Positions 62,204 to 64,000 of a stretch of DNA of 64,000 nucleotides are shown here, piece after piece (positions within the stretch are counted from its first letter, which is position 1; each line of letters starts with the position of its first letter). Source of the stretch: an uncultured Spirochaetota bacterium (GTDB lineage Bacteria > Spirochaetota > Spirochaetia > Treponematales > Treponemataceae); NCBI GenBank assembly GCA_944389415.1, contig CALXMF010000008.1:18166-82165 (forward strand), given 5' to 3'. Under the pieces are notes generated by a model. The model was not told the origin of the DNA, made no database searches, and was given only the letters and a program-made list of their open reading frames with translations. The position numbers and the translations under genes were made by a program.

Positions 62204-62233
62204 ATAATACAGCTTAGAATAAACAGGTGTCAA
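62204..62233 (-). promoter_or_regulatory. Promoter of the membrane protein-dinB unit, predicted leaderless
   Basis: On the minus strand TTGACA (62228-62233), 18 bp, TATTAT (62204-62209), nine bases before the ATG at 62194. No Shine-Dalgarno. Confidence 0.6.
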
Positions 62234-62369
62234 GGCGGTAGCAGTGGCTGGTATATATTGCGCCGTGCCGTTAGGCGTGGTATAGTAATTGAGTAACTGG
62301 AGACAAATAAGGCGGTGACTGCTGATAATACAGCTGTATATAGCGGCGCCTGCCGGGAGAATGATAGAA

Positions 62370-63812
62370 ATGACACCGCGGGAACTGAAAAACAGCATTT
62401 TGCAGCAGGCAATACAGGGCAAACTGGTAGAACAGCGTCCGGAAGAAGGAAGCGCGGAAAAATTATACCATCAGATACAGCAGGAAAAACAGCGGCTCAT
62501 AGCGGAGGGCAAAATAAAAAAAGAAAAACCCCTGCCCGAAATCACCGAAGACGAAAAGCCCTTTGATATCCCTGAAACATGGAAGTGGGTGAGGCTGGGG
62601 GATTTTGCAACTTTATATAATGGTAGAGCATATAAACAAAACGAATTATTTTCTGAAGGAAAATACCCTGTTCTGAGGGTGGGAAATCTTTTTACAAACA
62701 ATCAGTGGTATTATTCTGATTTAGATTTAGAACCAGAAAAGTACTGTAATAGTGGAGATCTGTTATATTCATGGTCAGCTTCTTTCGGACCACATATTTG
62801 GGAAGGTGGTAAAGTTATTTATCACTATCATATTTGGAAGGTTGAATACTCTTCAAATGTAGATAAGAATTATTTGTATTATTTATTGCTTTCAGATACA
62901 GAACAAATTAAACGAAGTGGACATGGATTAGCTATGATTCATGTGACAAAAGCTGGAATGGAAAGGAGACCATTTCCCCTTCCACCCCTTGCTGAACAGA
63001 AACGCATCGTCGCCAGAATAGAAGAACTGCTGCCGTTACTTGACAGGTATGAACAGTCATGGAGCCGTCTTGAATCATTTAACAGCCGCTTTCCCGATGA
63101 TATGAAAAAATCCCTGCTGCAATATGCCATACAGGGAAAACTGGTAGAGCAGCGGCCGGAAGAAGGAAACGCGGAAGAATTATACTATCAGATACAGCAG
63201 GAAAAGCAGCGGCTCATAGCGGAAGGCAAAATAAAAAAAGAAAAAAACCTGCCCGAAATCACCGAAGATGAAAAGCCCTTTGACATACCGGAAACATGGA
63301 AGTGGGTGAAGTTGGGGGAGATAAGTACTTATGCTCAGCAAAAACAAAAAATAGCAGCTAAAAATATAACTGATGATTTATGGTCATTGGATTTGGAAGA
63401 TATTGAGAAGGAAAGTGGTAAAATCATTAATACTTGCAGAGCCAGCAAGAGGAAAATATCCGGCGATAAACTTTTATTTCGTAAAGGACAAGTCCTGTAC
63501 AGTAAACTGCGTCCATATTTAAAAAAAATACTTGTTGCACCTGATTCCGGGATTTGTTCTTCTGAAATCGTTCCCTTTAATTTGTACGGGAATATAAATG
63601 CTCAGTATGTAGTCTATTATTTGAAATCTCCCTATGCAGATTTTGTCGTTAATTCGGTTACCTATGGTGTCAAAATGCCAAGGGTCGGGACAGATACAAT
63701 GATAGAATTACTGATTCCCCTTCCGCCTCTTGCTGAACAAAAACGCATCGTCGCCAAACTGGAGCAATTGCTGCCTCTGTGTGAGCGGCTCGCGGTAAAA
63801 ACACGCGCATAA
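62370..63812 (+). CDS. hsdS: Type I restriction-modification specificity subunit
   Basis: A 480-residue HsdS that directs a methylase/nuclease complex to a bipartite DNA site. It has two target-recognition domains: TRD1 from about WVRLGDFATLYNGRAYKQ and TRD2 from about WVKLGEISTYAQQKQK, each closed by a conserved helix (LPPLAEQKRIVARIEELLPL and LPPLAEQKRIVAKLEQLLPL). The conserved repeats before each TRD (AIQGKLVEQRPEEG...IPETWKWV) are about 90 percent identical at DNA level. GGGAG fits the ATG at 62370 (MTPRELKNSIL), preferred to the one at 62361. No hsdM or hsdR lies in the window upstream; they may follow beyond the end or be absent. A 22-bp array begins 22 bases after the stop. Confidence 0.93.
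   Translation: MTPRELKNSILQQAIQGKLVEQRPEEGSAEKLYHQIQQEKQRLIAEGKIKKEKPLPEITEDEKPFDIPETWKWVRLGDFATLYNGRAYKQNELFSEGKYPVLRVGNLFTNNQWYYSDLDLEPEKYCNSGDLLYSWSASFGPHIWEGGKVIYHYHIWKVEYSSNVDKNYLYYLLLSDTEQIKRSGHGLAMIHVTKAGMERRPFPLPPLAEQKRIVARIEELLPLLDRYEQSWSRLESFNSRFPDDMKKSLLQYAIQGKLVEQRPEEGNAEELYYQIQQEKQRLIAEGKIKKEKNLPEITEDEKPFDIPETWKWVKLGEISTYAQQKQKIAAKNITDDLWSLDLEDIEKESGKIINTCRASKRKISGDKLLFRKGQVLYSKLRPYLKKILVAPDSGICSSEIVPFNLYGNINAQYVVYYLKSPYADFVVNSVTYGVKMPRVGTDTMIELLIPLPPLAEQKRIVAKLEQLLPLCERLAVKTRA
62412..62600 (+). repeat. Long direct repeat in hsdS, copy 1
   Basis: About 189 bp encoding the conserved region before TRD1. It matches 63129-63317 at a distance of exactly 717 bp (239 codons) with only scattered, mostly silent changes. 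Recombination between the copies would delete or exchange a TRD in frame. Confidence 0.88.
63129..63317 (+). repeat. Long direct repeat in hsdS, copy 2
   Basis: Second copy of the conserved hsdS segment, before TRD2. Blocks of more than 30 bp are identical to copy 1 (for example around the codons for EITEDEKPFD). Confidence 0.88.
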
Positions 63813-63833
63813 ACTATAACACGCGCCGTTTTT

Positions 63834-63963
63834 AAATTATTTTTGATCCAATGATAGTGTATTTTCAATCCAATAATACATTATCTTTATTTCAAAAATA
63901 GTGTATCTTTGGTTCAAAAAAAGATTGATTGTGTCAAATTTAGTTCGCAATTTTGATTCTGAA
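63834..63963. repeat. 22-bp-period tandem array, copy C
   Basis: Six units with period 22 (one unit of 20). The clearest units (63856-63921) begin AGTGTAT or a close variant and contain the core TTTTGATTCAAAA with changes. They match units of the array at 19847-20088. The array lies directly behind hsdS in non-coding DNA. Confidence 0.85.
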
Positions 63964-64000
63964 AAAAGCCACATATCCATCATGCTACGTTAAATAAAAT

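Noticed and set aside
62222..62422. Long N-terminal extension of the membrane protein upstream of dinB
   Set aside because: The promoter and the signal peptide place the start at 62194, and the extension overlaps the start of hsdS.

Overview
The window reads as a host-associated spirochaete, most likely a Treponema. This rests on recognised families and gene order rather than a database match: rnc-acpP-rpmF next to coaD, rplU-prp-rpmA-obgE-nadD-yqeK, ftsH-(exported protein)-HtrA-lepA, a DUF115 glycosyltransferase-type gene, many lipoproteins with short treponemal-style lipoboxes, and a fragment that looks like the CRISPR-ancillary nuclease Card1 known from Treponema. The DNA is moderately AT-rich and densely coding, with two tRNA genes and no rRNA, intact transposon or CRISPR array.

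Layout. 1-4.8 kb: an exported HEAT-repeat protein, a lipoprotein with eleven octapeptide repeats, rnc, acpP, rpmF, coaD, a membrane-bound HTH regulator and tRNA-Val. 4.8-5.5 kb: a 22-bp-period tandem array and a truncated Card1-like nuclease. 5.5-9.8 kb: TrkH/TrkA potassium uptake and a MATE exporter. 9.8-19.1 kb: a sugar regulon made of a LacI regulator, an L-fucose/arabinose-type isomerase, a DUF4867 protein and a divergent CUT2 sugar ABC transporter with an FGGY kinase; two related palindromes mark the LacI-type operators. 19.2-20.1 kb: a frameshifted small gene and a second 22-bp array. 20.2-36.5 kb: housekeeping genes (ribosomal proteins, Obg, NAD synthesis, RsfS, IspE, SpoVG, tRNA-Gln, L25, TilS, FtsH, an HtrA-like lipoprotein, LepA). 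36.5-43.3 kb: DUF115 protein, PpiD/SurA-like chaperone, unknown membrane protein, WYL regulator, Nudix hydrolase. 43.4-48.4 kb: a DUF3842 gene, a riboswitch-like attenuator, and a FecCD-type ABC transporter operon that continues into a methyltransferase and an FmdE-like protein. 48.4-58.9 kb: cutC, trpS, the biotin uptake genes bioY-ecfA-ecfT under a BirA-type operator, lnt, a degenerate galactokinase-like protein, surE, and TPR/NHL/VWA-type exported proteins. 58.9-64 kb: dinB, an unknown polytopic membrane protein, a two-TRD type I specificity subunit with long internal repeats, and a third 22-bp array.

Themes. At least seven genes (803-1633 lipoprotein, coaD, trkA, ispE, the 39.9-kb membrane protein, lnt, the 60.2-62.2-kb membrane protein) have a sigma70-type -10 hexamer only 6-9 nt before the start codon and no Shine-Dalgarno, which predicts leaderless mRNAs. 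Three intergenic arrays share an exact 22-bp period and, for two of them, a common palindromic core. The best candidate for an undescribed system is the attenuator-controlled transporter/methyltransferase/FmdE operon at 43.4-48.4 kb, which may handle a metal or metal cofactor. All functions are inferred from reading sequence; no searches were run.
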